This document shows positions 26,927 to 35,128 of a stretch of DNA of 64,000 nucleotides, in pieces. Source of the DNA: Mameliella sp. MMSF_3455 (GTDB taxonomy: Bacteria; Pseudomonadota; Alphaproteobacteria; Rhodobacterales; Rhodobacteraceae); contig NZ_JASHJL010000005.1 of the NCBI RefSeq assembly GCF_030733205.1, forward strand, positions 142,909-206,908. The letters are read 5' to 3'. The translations under genes were made by a program, and so were the position numbers. The notes under the pieces were generated by a model that ran no database searches, was not told the origin of the DNA, and saw only the letters and a list, made by a program, of their open reading frames with translations. Numbering within the stretch: position 1 is the stretch's first letter; every line of letters begins with the position of its first letter.

Positions 26927-27681
26927 TACGCCACCTCCGACATGATGTCGGCATACCCGTTCTGCTCAACCTCAAGGGCCAGCTCGGGGCCGCCAGTCTT
27001 GATGATGCGGCCATTGGCCATGATGTGCACCACGTCCGGCTTGATGTGGTCCAGAAGCCGCTGGTAGTGCGTGATCACCAGAAAGCCCCGGCCCTCGTCA
27101 CGCAGCGCGTTCACGCCGTCGGCGACCAGCTTCATGGCGTCCACGTCCAGGCCCGAGTCGGTCTCGTCCAGGATGCACATCTTGGGTTCCAGCATGGCCA
27201 TCTGCAGGATCTCGTTACGCTTTTTCTCACCGCCCGAGAATCCGACGTTGACCGGACGCTTGAGCATCTCGGCGTCGATCTTCAGCTCCTTGGCCCGGGC
27301 GCGGATCACCTTGAGGAAATCGGCCGAGGACATTTCCTCTTCGCCGCGCGCCTTGCGCTGCGCGTTTACCGCGGTGCGCAGGAAGGTCATGTTGCCGACG
27401 CCGGGGATCTCGACCGGGTACTGAAACGCCAGGAACAGGCCGGCGGCGGCGCGTTCCTCGACGTCCATGTCCAGCAGGTCCTCGCCCAGCAGCGTGGCGG
27501 ACCCGTCCGTCACCTCGTAGCCATCGCGGCCCGACAGGACGTAGGACAGGGTCGATTTGCCCGAGCCGTTCGGCCCCATGATCGCATGCACCTTGCCCGC
27601 CTCGACCTCCAGGTCGACGCCCTTGAGGATCTGCTTGTCCTCTTCTTCAAGTTTGACGTGCAGGTTCTTGATTTCCAGCAT
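26926..27681 (-). CDS. sufC: Fe-S cluster assembly ATPase SufC
   Basis: SufC is the ABC-type ATPase that drives conformational change in the SufBD scaffold. The 251-residue protein starts at MLEIKNLHVKL with AAAGGAAAG upstream; ten extra upstream codons in frame are not conserved in the family. Walker A is GPNGSGKST (36-44), the Q-loop lies in FLAFQYPVEIPGV, the signature is FSGGEKKRNE, and Walker B with D-loop is CILDETDSGLD, followed by the switch histidine in VITHYQR. It is separated from the preceding small gene by 139 bp but linked to sufD by a 1-nt overlap. Confidence 0.96.
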   Translation of the reverse strand: MLEIKNLHVKLEEEDKQILKGVDLEVEAGKVHAIMGPNGSGKSTLSYVLSGRDGYEVTDGSATLLGEDLLDMDVEERAAAGLFLAFQYPVEIPGVGNMTFLRTAVNAQRKARGEEEMSSADFLKVIRARAKELKIDAEMLKRPVNVGFSGGEKKRNEILQMAMLEPKMCILDETDSGLDVDAMKLVADGVNALRDEGRGFLVITHYQRLLDHIKPDVVHIMANGRIIKTGGPELALEVEQNGYADIMSEVA

Positions 27682-27820
27682 TTTCTTTCCTTTCACTCGA
27701 CCTGGCACCACAGGATCTGACGATCTGGACCGCGGTGCTATTGGCCGGCTCCATCAGCAAGTTGTTGAATATTTCAGAATCCGGATCGACGCCCGCATAT
27801 GCGTTCCCCCGGGGCGCCCA

Positions 27821-28030
27821 TCACATCCACCAGCCGCAGATCTGCGGCAGAAAGAGAGGTGTCACACAGCGCCGGACCTCCAGCGCGCTCCAGACATCCA
27901 GTCCGGGCAAGAGCGGCGGGTCAAAGCGGGCACCGGCGGCCAGCGCCGGTTCCTGCCAGCCGACACCGCTGACCAACATCATGATGCCGGCCAGCAGCAG
28001 AACGGCCTTGCCCGCGCCGCGCAGGCTCAC
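27821..28030 (-). CDS. Small membrane or exported protein between sufB and sufC
   Basis: A GTG at 28030 overlaps the sufB stop as GTGA, giving a 69-residue product. It starts [20 protein letters not shown], a basic stretch and a hydrophobic segment as in a membrane anchor or signal peptide, and contains [20 protein letters not shown] with a possible cleavage site. One Cys pair ([16 protein letters not shown]) lies near the C-terminus. I do not recognise a family. Its coupling to sufB and the 139 bp before sufC argue that it is a real gene. It falls below usual length cut-offs and is easily missed. Confidence 0.6.
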   Translation of the reverse strand: MSLRGAGKAVLLLAGIMMLVSGVGWQEPALAAGARFDPPLLPGLDVWSALEVRRCVTPLFLPQICGWWM

Positions 28031-29559
28031 CCCACCGATCCTTCGAGCGAGATGGCTACAAGCTGTTGCGCTTCCATCGCGAATTCCATCGGCAGCGCCT
28101 GCAGCACGTCGCGGCAGAACCCGTTGACCACCAGCGCCACGGCCTCTTCCTCGTCCATGCCGCGCTGGCGGCAATAGAACAGCTGGTCGTCGTCCACCTT
28201 GGATGTCGTCGCCTCGTGCTCCACCCGGCTCGAGTTGTTCTTGACCTCGATGTAGGGCACCGTGTGAGCCCCGCACTTGTCGCCGATCAGCAGAGAGTCA
28301 CACTGCGTGTAGTTGCGCGAGTTCTTTGCCTTGGGATGCATCGACACCAGCCCGCGATAGGTGTTCTGCGCCACGCCAGCCGAAATCCCCTTGGACACGA
28401 TGCGCGAGCGCGTGTCTTTGCCGAGGTGGATCATCTTGGTGCCGGTATCGGCCTGCTGATGGTTGTTGGTGATGGCGATCGAATAGAACTCGCCCTGGCT
28501 CTCGTTGCCGCGCAGGATGCAGGACGGGTATTTCCAGGTCACGGCAGAGCCGGTTTCCACCTGCGTCCACATGACCTTGGCACGGTCGCCCCGGCAATCG
28601 GCGCGCTTGGTGACAAAGTTGTAGATACCGCCCTTGCCGTTCTCGTCGCCCGGGAACCAGTTCTGCACCGTGGAATATTTCACCTCGGCGTCTTCCTCGA
28701 CCACGATCTCCACCACCGCTGCGTGCAGCTGCGCGGTGTCGCGCTGCGGCGCGGTGCAGCCTTCGAGGTAGCTGACATAGCTGCCCTTGTCGGCGATGAT
28801 CAGCGTGCGTTCGAACTGGCCCGTGTTTTCCGCGTTGATGCGGAAATAGGTCGACAGTTCCATCGGGCAGCGCACGCCAGGCGGAACGTAAACGAACGAC
28901 CCGTCAGAGAAGACGGCGCTGTTCAGCGTCGCGTAGAAGTTGTCCGAGACCGGAACGACCGAGCCAAGGTATTTCTTGACCAGCTCCGGATGCTCGCGGA
29001 TCGCCTCGGAGATCGAGCAGAAGATCACGCCCGCCTTCTTCAGCTCTGCCTGGAAGGTCGTACCGACGGAAACGGAATCGAACACCGCGTCCACGGCGAC
29101 CTTGCGGTCGCTGTTGCGGCCCTCCGCCGGCATCGCCTCGGCGCCTTCGACGCCGGCCAGGATCATCTGTTCCTTCAGCGGGATCCCCAATTTTTCATAG
29201 GTTTCCAGCAGCTTGGGATCGACCTCGTCCAACGACTTGGGCTTTTCCGTCATCGACTTGGGCCGAGCGTAGTAATACTGCTCCTGGAAATCGATTTCCG
29301 GGTATTCGACCATCGCCCAGTCCGGCTCTTCCTTCTGCAGCCAGCGTTCGTAGGCCTGCAGGCGCCAGTCGGTCATCCACTGGGGTTCGTCGTTCTTTTC
29401 CGAGATCAACCGCACGATGTCCGGCGTCAGCCCCTTTGGGGCGTATTCCATCTCGATGTCGGTTTCCCAGCCGTGCTTGTAGGTGCCGACGGATTTGACG
29501 GCATCCACCGTCTCCTGGTCGACACCCTCTTTTACCGTCACGTCTTCAAAAGCCGCCAT
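28027..29559 (-). CDS. sufB: Fe-S cluster assembly scaffold SufB
   Basis: SufB carries the nascent cluster and, with SufC and SufD, forms the assembly scaffold in the cytosol. The 510-residue protein shows the family segments [60 protein letters not shown] and [20 protein letters not shown], with the conserved Cys and Glu residues of the cluster site. Length is slightly above the E. coli protein, as usual for alphaproteobacteria. It starts 15 bp after the NifS-like gene and overlaps the small downstream gene by 4 nt. Identification is firm. Confidence 0.96.
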   Translation of the reverse strand: MAAFEDVTVKEGVDQETVDAVKSVGTYKHGWETDIEMEYAPKGLTPDIVRLISEKNDEPQWMTDWRLQAYERWLQKEEPDWAMVEYPEIDFQEQYYYARPKSMTEKPKSLDEVDPKLLETYEKLGIPLKEQMILAGVEGAEAMPAEGRNSDRKVAVDAVFDSVSVGTTFQAELKKAGVIFCSISEAIREHPELVKKYLGSVVPVSDNFYATLNSAVFSDGSFVYVPPGVRCPMELSTYFRINAENTGQFERTLIIADKGSYVSYLEGCTAPQRDTAQLHAAVVEIVVEEDAEVKYSTVQNWFPGDENGKGGIYNFVTKRADCRGDRAKVMWTQVETGSAVTWKYPSCILRGNESQGEFYSIAITNNHQQADTGTKMIHLGKDTRSRIVSKGISAGVAQNTYRGLVSMHPKAKNSRNYTQCDSLLIGDKCGAHTVPYIEVKNNSSRVEHEATTSKVDDDQLFYCRQRGMDEEEAVALVVNGFCRDVLQALPMEFAMEAQQLVAISLEGSVG

Positions 29560-29574
29560 CGGGTTCCCTTCCTT

Positions 29575-30624
29575 TCACGCGGCCCGTGCCCGGTGCCGCT
29601 GGTACTTGTCGATCCATGCCGCGCAGAACCGCGTCACGTCTTCTTCGGTGGTCTGCAGACCCAGGCTCACCCTTATGGCGCCGCCCGAGGTCGCGTCGTC
29701 GTATCCCATCGCCTCCAGCACCCGGCTGCGGCGGACCTTGCCGCTGGAACAGGCCGATCCGGCGCTTACGGCAAATCCCGCCAGGTCCATCTGCATCACC
29801 TGTGTTTCCCCCTTCCACCCGGGGGTCGCGAAACAGGAGGTATTCGGCAAACGGGGCGAATCTTTCCCGACAAAAATAGTTACGTCGGAAGAAGCCTCAA
29901 GAGATTCTTCTAGAATGTTTCTAAGTTTTTCGACACGGCCCCAGGCTCCGGACGCCACGTCACGCCCTGCCGCCTCTGCCGCCGCCCCGAATCCGGCAAT
30001 GCCGATGACATTCTCGGTGCCGCTCCGCCGGCCCATTTCCTGCCCGCCGCCGCGCAGGATCGGCCGCGGATCGTCGCGGGTGAAATTGATCAGGGCGCCC
30101 ACGCCCTTCGGCCCGCCGATCTTGTGCGCCGAAAGGATCATGTAGGACGGCTTGCCGCCCGCCGGGTAAAGCACGGGCATCTTGCCCGCCATCTGGGTGA
30201 TGTCGCAGATCACCGCCTGCCCCTCGCGGTTCGCCACCACGGCCCGGTCGGGCTGCATGACCCCGGTTTCGCTGTTGGCGGCGGAAATGGCCACAAGGCC
30301 CGCGTCCATCTCGCCCCCGCTCCAGGCCAGGAGGCAGTCATGTTCCGTCGGCAGCGCCGCAAATCCCCCGCCGTGCCGGTCCTTCTGGGCCACCGCCAGC
30401 GCGGCCGCCTCGGTCGCCGAGCCGGTAAAGACCACCTGGCTGGCCATGCACCCCACCAGGTCCGCCACCTGCGCCCGGGCCGCCTCGACCATGCCCTTGG
30501 CCGTGCGACCCTCCGCATGGACGGACGAGGGGTTTCCGATCACGTCCATCGCGCGCAGCATGGCCTCGCGGGCCTCTGCACGCAGCGGCGTCGTCGCATT
30601 ATGATCCAGGTAAACCCGGCTCAT
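29575..30624 (-). CDS. NifS/IscS-like cysteine desulfurase
   Basis: This 349-residue class-V PLP enzyme starts MSRVYLDHNATTPLRAEA, the group-I desulfurase opening. PLP Lys168 lies in ILSAHKIGGPKG and the catalytic Cys292 in VSAGSACSSGKVRRS, on the long loop of IscS/NifS-type enzymes rather than SufS. It is shorter than IscS (about 400) as in the second gene of Rhodobacterales suf operons. A second desulfurase (sufS) ends the same operon, so the two may serve different acceptors. The ATG has GGGAG upstream; the frame is open 31 codons further through a dispersed repeat and is not used. Codons near residues 230-260 are AT-rich and contain an Irr-box-like sequence. Confidence 0.85.
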   Translation of the reverse strand: MSRVYLDHNATTPLRAEAREAMLRAMDVIGNPSSVHAEGRTAKGMVEAARAQVADLVGCMASQVVFTGSATEAAALAVAQKDRHGGGFAALPTEHDCLLAWSGGEMDAGLVAISAANSETGVMQPDRAVVANREGQAVICDITQMAGKMPVLYPAGGKPSYMILSAHKIGGPKGVGALINFTRDDPRPILRGGGQEMGRRSGTENVIGIAGFGAAAEAAGRDVASGAWGRVEKLRNILEESLEASSDVTIFVGKDSPRLPNTSCFATPGWKGETQVMQMDLAGFAVSAGSACSSGKVRRSRVLEAMGYDDATSGGAIRVSLGLQTTEEDVTRFCAAWIDKYQRHRARAA

Positions 30625-30651
30625 GACATCTCCCACAGGGCGGCCGCCCCC

Positions 30652-30720
30652 GGTTTCTTTGGGCCAAAAATACTCCGGGGGAGCCCCGGCCCGCCGGGGC
30701 GGGGGCAGAGCCCCCACGGG
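30652..30720 (-). repeat. Dispersed intergenic element, copy A
   Basis: Between iscR and the NifS-like gene the minus strand reads a GC hairpin (GGGGGCTCTGCCCCC type), then CTCCCCCGGAGTATTTTTGG and GGCCCAAAGAAAC. The same order of modules recurs in five other intergenic places in the window. It lies inside the suf operon, so it does not act as an absolute terminator here. Confidence 0.65.
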
Positions 30721-30765
30721 CGGCGCAAGCCGCCTTCACTTGCGCGCCGCAGGCGCTCCGCCGGA

Positions 30766-31233
30766 TCACGCCTTTTCATCATCGACCACGGAAAAGATCG
30801 AGGGCACCGCCGGACAAGGCGCAAGCGTGTTGTCCACCACGTCCGACAGCCGCGTCTGGTGGAGGAAGACGTAGACATGGGCCGACAGGCTCTGCCACAG
30901 GCGGTTGGTCAGCGACTGCGCCCGGCTGCCGGACAGCGCGCCCGAGGCGCCCGCCCCCTTGTGCATCGCATCCACGGTTTCATCCACGGCGGCCAGAACG
31001 TCGACCACGCGGATTTCGGTGGCCGGGCGCGACAGGCGATAGCCGCCCCCTGGGCCGCGCACCGACTCGACAAGGCCCGCCCGCCGCAGCTTGACGAACA
31101 ACTGTTCGAGATAGGGCAAGGAAACGTCCTGCCGGCGCGAGATATCCCCCAGCGTCACCAGGTCCCCGGCGGGCTGAAGCGCGATATCCGCCAGGGCGAC
31201 CATCGCATAGCGTCCCTTTGTGCTCAGTTTCAC
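30766..31233 (-). CDS. iscR: Rrf2-family regulator IscR, without the cluster cysteines
   Basis: This 155-residue protein starts at GTG 31233 and reads KLSTKGRYAMVALADIAL, the IscR N-terminus. The winged helix spans about 1-75, with the recognition segment SLPYLEQLFVKLRRAGLVES and the wing RGPGGGYRLSRP. In E. coli-type IscR three Cys near residues 92-104 and a His hold the [2Fe-2S] cluster. Here that loop (MHKGAGASGALSGSRAQSLT) has none, and the only Cys is Cys140. Rhodobacter IscR proteins are known to lack the usual Cys set, so this is a lineage feature. It leads the suf operon and probably represses it, and is itself under the Irr box upstream. Confidence 0.9.
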   Translation of the reverse strand: MKLSTKGRYAMVALADIALQPAGDLVTLGDISRRQDVSLPYLEQLFVKLRRAGLVESVRGPGGGYRLSRPATEIRVVDVLAAVDETVDAMHKGAGASGALSGSRAQSLTNRLWQSLSAHVYVFLHQTRLSDVVDNTLAPCPAVPSIFSVVDDEKA

Positions 31234-31320
31234 GGCGTTTACGCCCCCACGTGCCGCGGCAATTGACCTTGACCGCCACATTGCCTATCTGCTTCGCAGC
31301 CCGGATCACGCCCGAACTGA

Positions 31321-31337
31321 TTTAGAACACTTCTAAA
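31321..31337. promoter_or_regulatory. Iron control element (Irr box) upstream of iscR-suf
   Basis: The sequence TTTAGAACACTTCTAAA is a perfect 7-3-7 palindrome identical to the alphaproteobacterial iron control element TTTAGAA-N3-TTCTAAA, bound by the haem-responsive Fur-family regulator Irr. It lies about 88 bp upstream of the iscR start and covers the proposed -10 element, which fits repression under low iron. The irr gene itself is not in the window. Confidence 0.82.
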
Positions 31338-31358
31338 GAAGCTGCGTGTTTTGGTCAA
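31330..31358 (-). promoter_or_regulatory. Sigma-70-type promoter of the iscR-suf operon
   Basis: On the minus strand TTGACC (31353-31358) and TAGAAG (31330-31335) are separated by exactly 17 bp. The -10 sits inside the Irr box, so Irr binding would block RNA polymerase. A leader of about 90 nt precedes the iscR GTG. Confidence 0.6.
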
Positions 31359-31418
31359 GAATTTCAGGCACGCCGCGGTCTCGCGCCCGTCGCCATTGTG
31401 AAGGAGCTGTTCCGCCCT

Positions 31419-32072
31419 ATGCCCGAGGTCATCTTTCCCGGACCCGAAGGCCGTCTCGAAGGCCGCTACCACCCGCAAAAAGACCGTGATGCGCCGATCG
31501 CCATCGTTCTGCATCCCCACCCCCAGTTCGGCGGGACGATGAACAACAAGGTTGTCTACAACCTGCATTACGCCTTCTACAACATGGGCTTTACCGTGCT
31601 GCGGTTCAATTTCCGCGGCGTGGGCCGGTCCCAGGGCGAATACGACCAGGGCGTGGGCGAACTTTCCGACGCCGCCTCGGCGCTCGATTACCTGCAATCG
31701 ATGAACCAGAACTCGAAACACTGCTGGGTCGCGGGCTTTTCCTTCGGCGCCTGGATCGGGATGCAGTTGTTGATGCGCCGCCCCGAGATCACCGGCTTCG
31801 TCTCGGTTTCGCCGCCCGCGAACATGTATGATTTCTCGTTCCTGGCACCCTGCCCGTCGTCGGGCCTGATCATCAACGGCGCCGCCGACCGCGTCGCCCC
31901 GCCCGCCGATACGCGCGCGCTGGTGTCGAAGCTGCACGAGCAGAAGGGCATCTCGATCACCCATGAAGAGGTCGAGGGCTCCGGCCACTTCTTCGAGGAA
32001 CCGCATATGGAGACGCTGATGGACAGTGTCTCGACCTATGTGAAACGCCGCCTGACCGAGAACACCCGCTGA
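31419..32072 (+). CDS. Alpha/beta hydrolase, dienelactone/KANL3-like
   Basis: This 217-residue cytosolic hydrolase opens MPEVIFPGPEGRLEGRY and HPHPQFGGTMNNKVVYNLH, the hallmark of a conserved bacterial family usually near 210-220 residues. The nucleophile elbow reads GFSFGAWIG (Ser), the acid lies in INGAADRVAPP (Asp) and the His in GSGHFFEE. A GTG 21 nt upstream is also in frame, but family members begin at MPEVIF and a GGAG lies upstream of that ATG. The gene is divergent from iscR across the Irr box and followed after 12 bp by a small gene. The substrate is unknown. Confidence 0.8.
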   Translation: MPEVIFPGPEGRLEGRYHPQKDRDAPIAIVLHPHPQFGGTMNNKVVYNLHYAFYNMGFTVLRFNFRGVGRSQGEYDQGVGELSDAASALDYLQSMNQNSKHCWVAGFSFGAWIGMQLLMRRPEITGFVSVSPPANMYDFSFLAPCPSSGLIINGAADRVAPPADTRALVSKLHEQKGISITHEEVEGSGHFFEEPHMETLMDSVSTYVKRRLTENTR

Positions 32073-32084
32073 ACGGAGGCCCCC

Positions 32085-32366
32085 ATGTCCGTCGTCGATG
32101 ACCTCGCAGACAAGCTTGCCCGCGACACGATCAAGGCGATGGACGCCCTGGGGGATGAGAACCTGCCCGAACAAGTGGCCAGTGTGCTGGGCGCCTCTTC
32201 GCCCTCTTCCGAAGAGATCTTTCGCGCCGCGATCCGCATCCGCTTGGCAGAGCGGCGGGCGCGGAATTTCCTGAACGACCACGTCCAGAAGGCGCTGGAG
32301 GCGAAGAAGCGCGGCGAAGCGGTGCCCGAGGCGCGCGCGCCCGGATCCGACAACGAGAACCTCTGA
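32085..32366 (+). CDS. Small conserved hypothetical protein
   Basis: This 93-residue soluble protein is mostly helical and charged (DLADKLARDTIKAMDALGDE, IRIRLAERRARNFLNDHV, QKALEAKKRGE), with a low-complexity tail. It starts 12 bp after the hydrolase with a good ribosome binding site (ACGGAGG), so the two are likely co-transcribed. I do not recognise a named domain. A 6-bp hairpin (CCCTGA/TCAGGG, 32385-32399) and a dispersed repeat follow it. Confidence 0.7.
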   Translation: MSVVDDLADKLARDTIKAMDALGDENLPEQVASVLGASSPSSEEIFRAAIRIRLAERRARNFLNDHVQKALEAKKRGEAVPEARAPGSDNENL

Positions 32367-32445
32367 CAGAAGATCACCTGAAATCCCTGAAAATCAGGGG
32401 CTTGCGCCGCACTCCTCATCCTTTTCTGAAGACCCCACCGTCCGG

Positions 32446-32493
32446 ACCGGGGCTCTGCCCCGGACTCCGGAGGTATTTTCGGCCCAAAGAAAC
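32446..32493 (+). repeat. Dispersed intergenic element, copy B
   Basis: The plus strand reads CCGGGGCTCTGCCCCGG (7-bp perfect stem), then ACTCCGGAGGTATTTTCGGC and CCAAAGAAAC. It lies between convergent genes (small hypothetical protein and DUF1801 protein), a position suited to termination. Confidence 0.65.
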
Positions 32494-32543
32494 AAGGGGG
32501 GTCCGGCACCCGGTCCGGCGCATCGGAACCGATCAACGCGGCA

Positions 32544-32972
32544 TCAACTCGGCGAGATGTCCCAGCGGGAGCCGAGATCGGCCAGCCCGGCGCGGATCAA
32601 CTCTGACAGGACATCCAGGTCGATCCTGGACAGCGCGCCGAGGTAGAGGCAGGACTTGCCCAGCCGATGCGGCCCCAGCCGCGACAGGATCTCCTGGAAA
32701 TCCGCGTAGCCGGGCATGATATAGACCACCATGTTGGCCTTGCGCGGGGCAAACCCGGTGGCAAGGCTCTGGCCGGAATGCCCGCTGGCATAGGTGTAGT
32801 CGTAGCGCCCGTAGCCCAGGATGGACGTCCCCCAGAGCACAGGCTGCCAACCCGTCACCTCGCGGAACAGCGCATCCAGAACGCGCGCGTCCTCGCGGCG
32901 CCGGGCCGGTTCGACCGTGTCCAGGAACGCCGACACCGAGGCATCCGAAGGCTGTGTCATCCGGTCCGCCAT
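32544..32972 (-). CDS. DUF1801 domain protein
   Basis: This 142-residue protein matches the DUF1801 pattern: VSAFLDTVEPARRREDARVL, WGTSILGYGRYDYTYASGHS, TGFAPRKANMVVYIMPGY and LGPHRLGKSCLYLGALSRID. Family members are small soluble proteins of unknown role with a YdhG-like fold. It starts 9 bp after lpdA with GAGGTGAG upstream, so it is probably read with lpdA. Confidence 0.82.
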   Translation of the reverse strand: MADRMTQPSDASVSAFLDTVEPARRREDARVLDALFREVTGWQPVLWGTSILGYGRYDYTYASGHSGQSLATGFAPRKANMVVYIMPGYADFQEILSRLGPHRLGKSCLYLGALSRIDLDVLSELIRAGLADLGSRWDISPS

Positions 32973-32981
32973 GATCTCACC

Positions 32982-34376
32982 TCAGAAATGGATCGCCCGG
33001 CCCCAGGCATCCAGAACGGATTCATGCATCATCTCGCTCAGCGTCGGATGCGGAAAGACCGTCTGCATCAGGTCCGCCTCGGTCGTTTCCAACTGGCGGC
33101 CGACGACATAGCCCTGGATCAGTTCCGTGACCTCGGCGCCAACCATATGCGCCCCGAGCAGCTCCCCCGTCTGCGCATCGAAAACCGTCTTGACCAGCCC
33201 CTCCGGCTCCCCCAGCGCGATGGCTTTTCCGTTGCCGATGAAAGGGAAGCGTCCGACCTTGATGTCATAGCCTTTGTCCTTGGCCTGCGCCTCGGTCAAG
33301 CCGACGCTGGCCACCTGCGGCTGGCAATAGGTGCACCCTGCGATGCTGTCCGGATCGACCGCGTGCGGATGCTGCCCGGCGATCAGTTCCGCCACCATGA
33401 CGCCCTCGTGGCTCGCCTTGTGCGCCAGCCAGGGCGCGCCCGCCACGTCACCGATGGCATAAAGCCCCTCGACCCCGGTGCGGCAGTAGGGATCGGTCAC
33501 GATATGGCTCTTCTCGACCCGGACCCCCAGTTCCTCCAGCCCCAGTTCCTCCACGTTGCCGACAATGCCGACAGCAGAAATCACCGTATCCACGGAGATT
33601 TTTGACTTATCCCCATTTCTGTCCACATGGGCGACAACCGTGCCCTTGCCGCGTTCCAGCTTTTCGACCTTCGCCCCTTCGAGAATGGTCATGCCCTGTT
33701 TCTCGAACTGCTTCTTGGCGAAGGCCGCGATCTCGGCATCTTCGACCGGCAGGATGCGGTCCATGACCTCGACCACCGTCACCTCGGCGCCCAGCGTCTG
33801 GTAGAAACTGGCGAACTCGATGCCGATGGCGCCCGACCCGATAACCAGAAGTTTCTTCGGCATGTGCGGCGGGACCAATGCGTGCTTGTAGGTCCAGACC
33901 TGTGTGCCGTCCGCCTCCAGCCCCGGCAATTCGCGGGCCCGCGCGCCGGTGGCCAGCACCACGCTGCCCGCCTCCAGCACCTCCTCGCCCTTGTCGGTGG
34001 TGACATGCACCCGGCCCGGCCCGTCCAGCCGCGCGGTGCCCATCAGGGTCGTCACCTTGTTCTTTTTCAGAAGATGGCCGACGCCGGAGTTCAGCTGTTT
34101 CGCCACCCCGCGCGAGCGTTTCACCACCGCGTCGAGGTCATAGGACAGGCCCTCGGCCTTCAAGCCGAATTCCTGCGCACGGTGCATCAGGTGGAACACC
34201 TCGGCAGAGCGCAACATGGCCTTGGTCGGGATGCAGCCCCAGTTCAGGCAGATGCCCCCCATGTGTTCGCGTTCGACCACGGCGACGCTCAATCCCAGCT
34301 GCGCGCCGCGGATCGCCGCGACATAGCCGCCGGGGCCCGCGCCGATCACCACCATGTCAAAGCGTTTCGCGCCCAT
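32982..34376 (-). CDS. lpdA: Dihydrolipoyl dehydrogenase (E3)
   Basis: The E3 flavoenzyme reoxidises the dihydrolipoyl groups of 2-oxoacid dehydrogenases or the glycine cleavage system with NAD+. The 464-residue protein has the FAD Rossmann motif VVIGAGPGGYVAA (9-21), the redox disulfide GGICLNWGCIPTK with Cys43 and Cys48, the NAD motif LVIGSGAIGIEFASFY, and the C-terminal His-Glu pair in FPHPTLSE (His443, Glu448). No E1 or E2 gene is adjacent, so which complex it serves cannot be said. GGGGAGG precedes the ATG. DUF1801 follows after 9 bp. Confidence 0.94.
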   Translation of the reverse strand: MGAKRFDMVVIGAGPGGYVAAIRGAQLGLSVAVVEREHMGGICLNWGCIPTKAMLRSAEVFHLMHRAQEFGLKAEGLSYDLDAVVKRSRGVAKQLNSGVGHLLKKNKVTTLMGTARLDGPGRVHVTTDKGEEVLEAGSVVLATGARARELPGLEADGTQVWTYKHALVPPHMPKKLLVIGSGAIGIEFASFYQTLGAEVTVVEVMDRILPVEDAEIAAFAKKQFEKQGMTILEGAKVEKLERGKGTVVAHVDRNGDKSKISVDTVISAVGIVGNVEELGLEELGVRVEKSHIVTDPYCRTGVEGLYAIGDVAGAPWLAHKASHEGVMVAELIAGQHPHAVDPDSIAGCTYCQPQVASVGLTEAQAKDKGYDIKVGRFPFIGNGKAIALGEPEGLVKTVFDAQTGELLGAHMVGAEVTELIQGYVVGRQLETTEADLMQTVFPHPTLSEMMHESVLDAWGRAIHF

Positions 34377-34447
34377 GCCGTTCCTCCCCTGCAGGCCATT
34401 GCAAAGGAGGCTAGCCGCTCACCGGACCAAGGGCAATCGGGTGGCGA

Positions 34448-35029
34448 TCAGGCCGCCACGCCGGACTGGAAGTCCCGCAGGGTCGCGCCATAGCCGCCCT
34501 GGTCGAGAAAGGCCTGCTCTGGCGGGTTCGTCCGCCGCGACAGAGCCTCGTTCCGATAGGGAAACCGGCCAAAGCGGCGGATCACCTCGCGGTGCACGCG
34601 GGCGTGCAGCAGGTTGTTCTCGGCGTCGGGCATGCGCTCCTTGAACAGGCGCACACAGCGGTCCTGGTCGCAGAGGTTTTCCGAATGCATCAGCGGCAAG
34701 TAGAAGAACTGCCGCGCCGGCGGATCGATCTTGAGGTCCCAGCCGCGATGGATCGCCTGTTTTGCCGCCGCACGGCCGACCTCGTCCGAGGCAAAGGCAC
34801 GCGCGTCGTCGCGAAACATGTTCCGCGGAAACTGGTCGGCCAACAGGATATAGGCCAGCGCCCCGGACGGATAGGTCAGCCACAGCCCATAGCGCCCTTC
34901 CATCAGTCCTTCCCAGGCCGCGCCGAACCGCTCGGTGATCGCCGCATCCAGCGCGTCGTCCTTTGCGTACCAGCCCTTGGGGCCGACCTCGTCAAGCCAG
35001 AAGGCCAGTATACTGTCGGGGGTGCTCAT
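34448..35029 (-). CDS. DUF924 family protein
   Basis: This 193-residue helical protein fits DUF924: ILAFWLDEVGPKGWYAKDDA, LWLTYPSGALAYILLADQFP RNMFR (interrupted here), FFYLPLMHSENLCDQDR and FGRFPYRNEALSR are the diagnostic segments. The ATG at 35029 has AAGGAG at a 7-nt distance; an upstream in-frame extension of 24 codons is not conserved. The molecular role of the family is unknown, with tetratricopeptide-like helices suggesting binding. It lies 71 bp upstream of lpdA on the same strand. Confidence 0.86.
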   Translation of the reverse strand: MSTPDSILAFWLDEVGPKGWYAKDDALDAAITERFGAAWEGLMEGRYGLWLTYPSGALAYILLADQFPRNMFRDDARAFASDEVGRAAAKQAIHRGWDLKIDPPARQFFYLPLMHSENLCDQDRCVRLFKERMPDAENNLLHARVHREVIRRFGRFPYRNEALSRRTNPPEQAFLDQGGYGATLRDFQSGVAA

Positions 35030-35128
35030 CTGTTTCTCCTTTGTCACCCTGATCTCATCCTGCCACGAAATTATATTGCGCGAGGAATCACCGGCACCCA
35101 AATCACGAATTCTGACAGGTTCTGACAG

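Noticed and set aside
25142..27067. Plus-strand frame of 641 codons over sufD and the Yip1-like gene
   Set aside because: It is a GC-rich antisense frame with no motif, and the opposite strand encodes two recognised genes in the right order for a suf operon.
32385..32399. CCCTGA-AAA-TCAGGG hairpin as an intrinsic terminator
   Set aside because: The stem is only 6 bp with a 3-nt loop, and no T run follows; the repeat element downstream is the better candidate.
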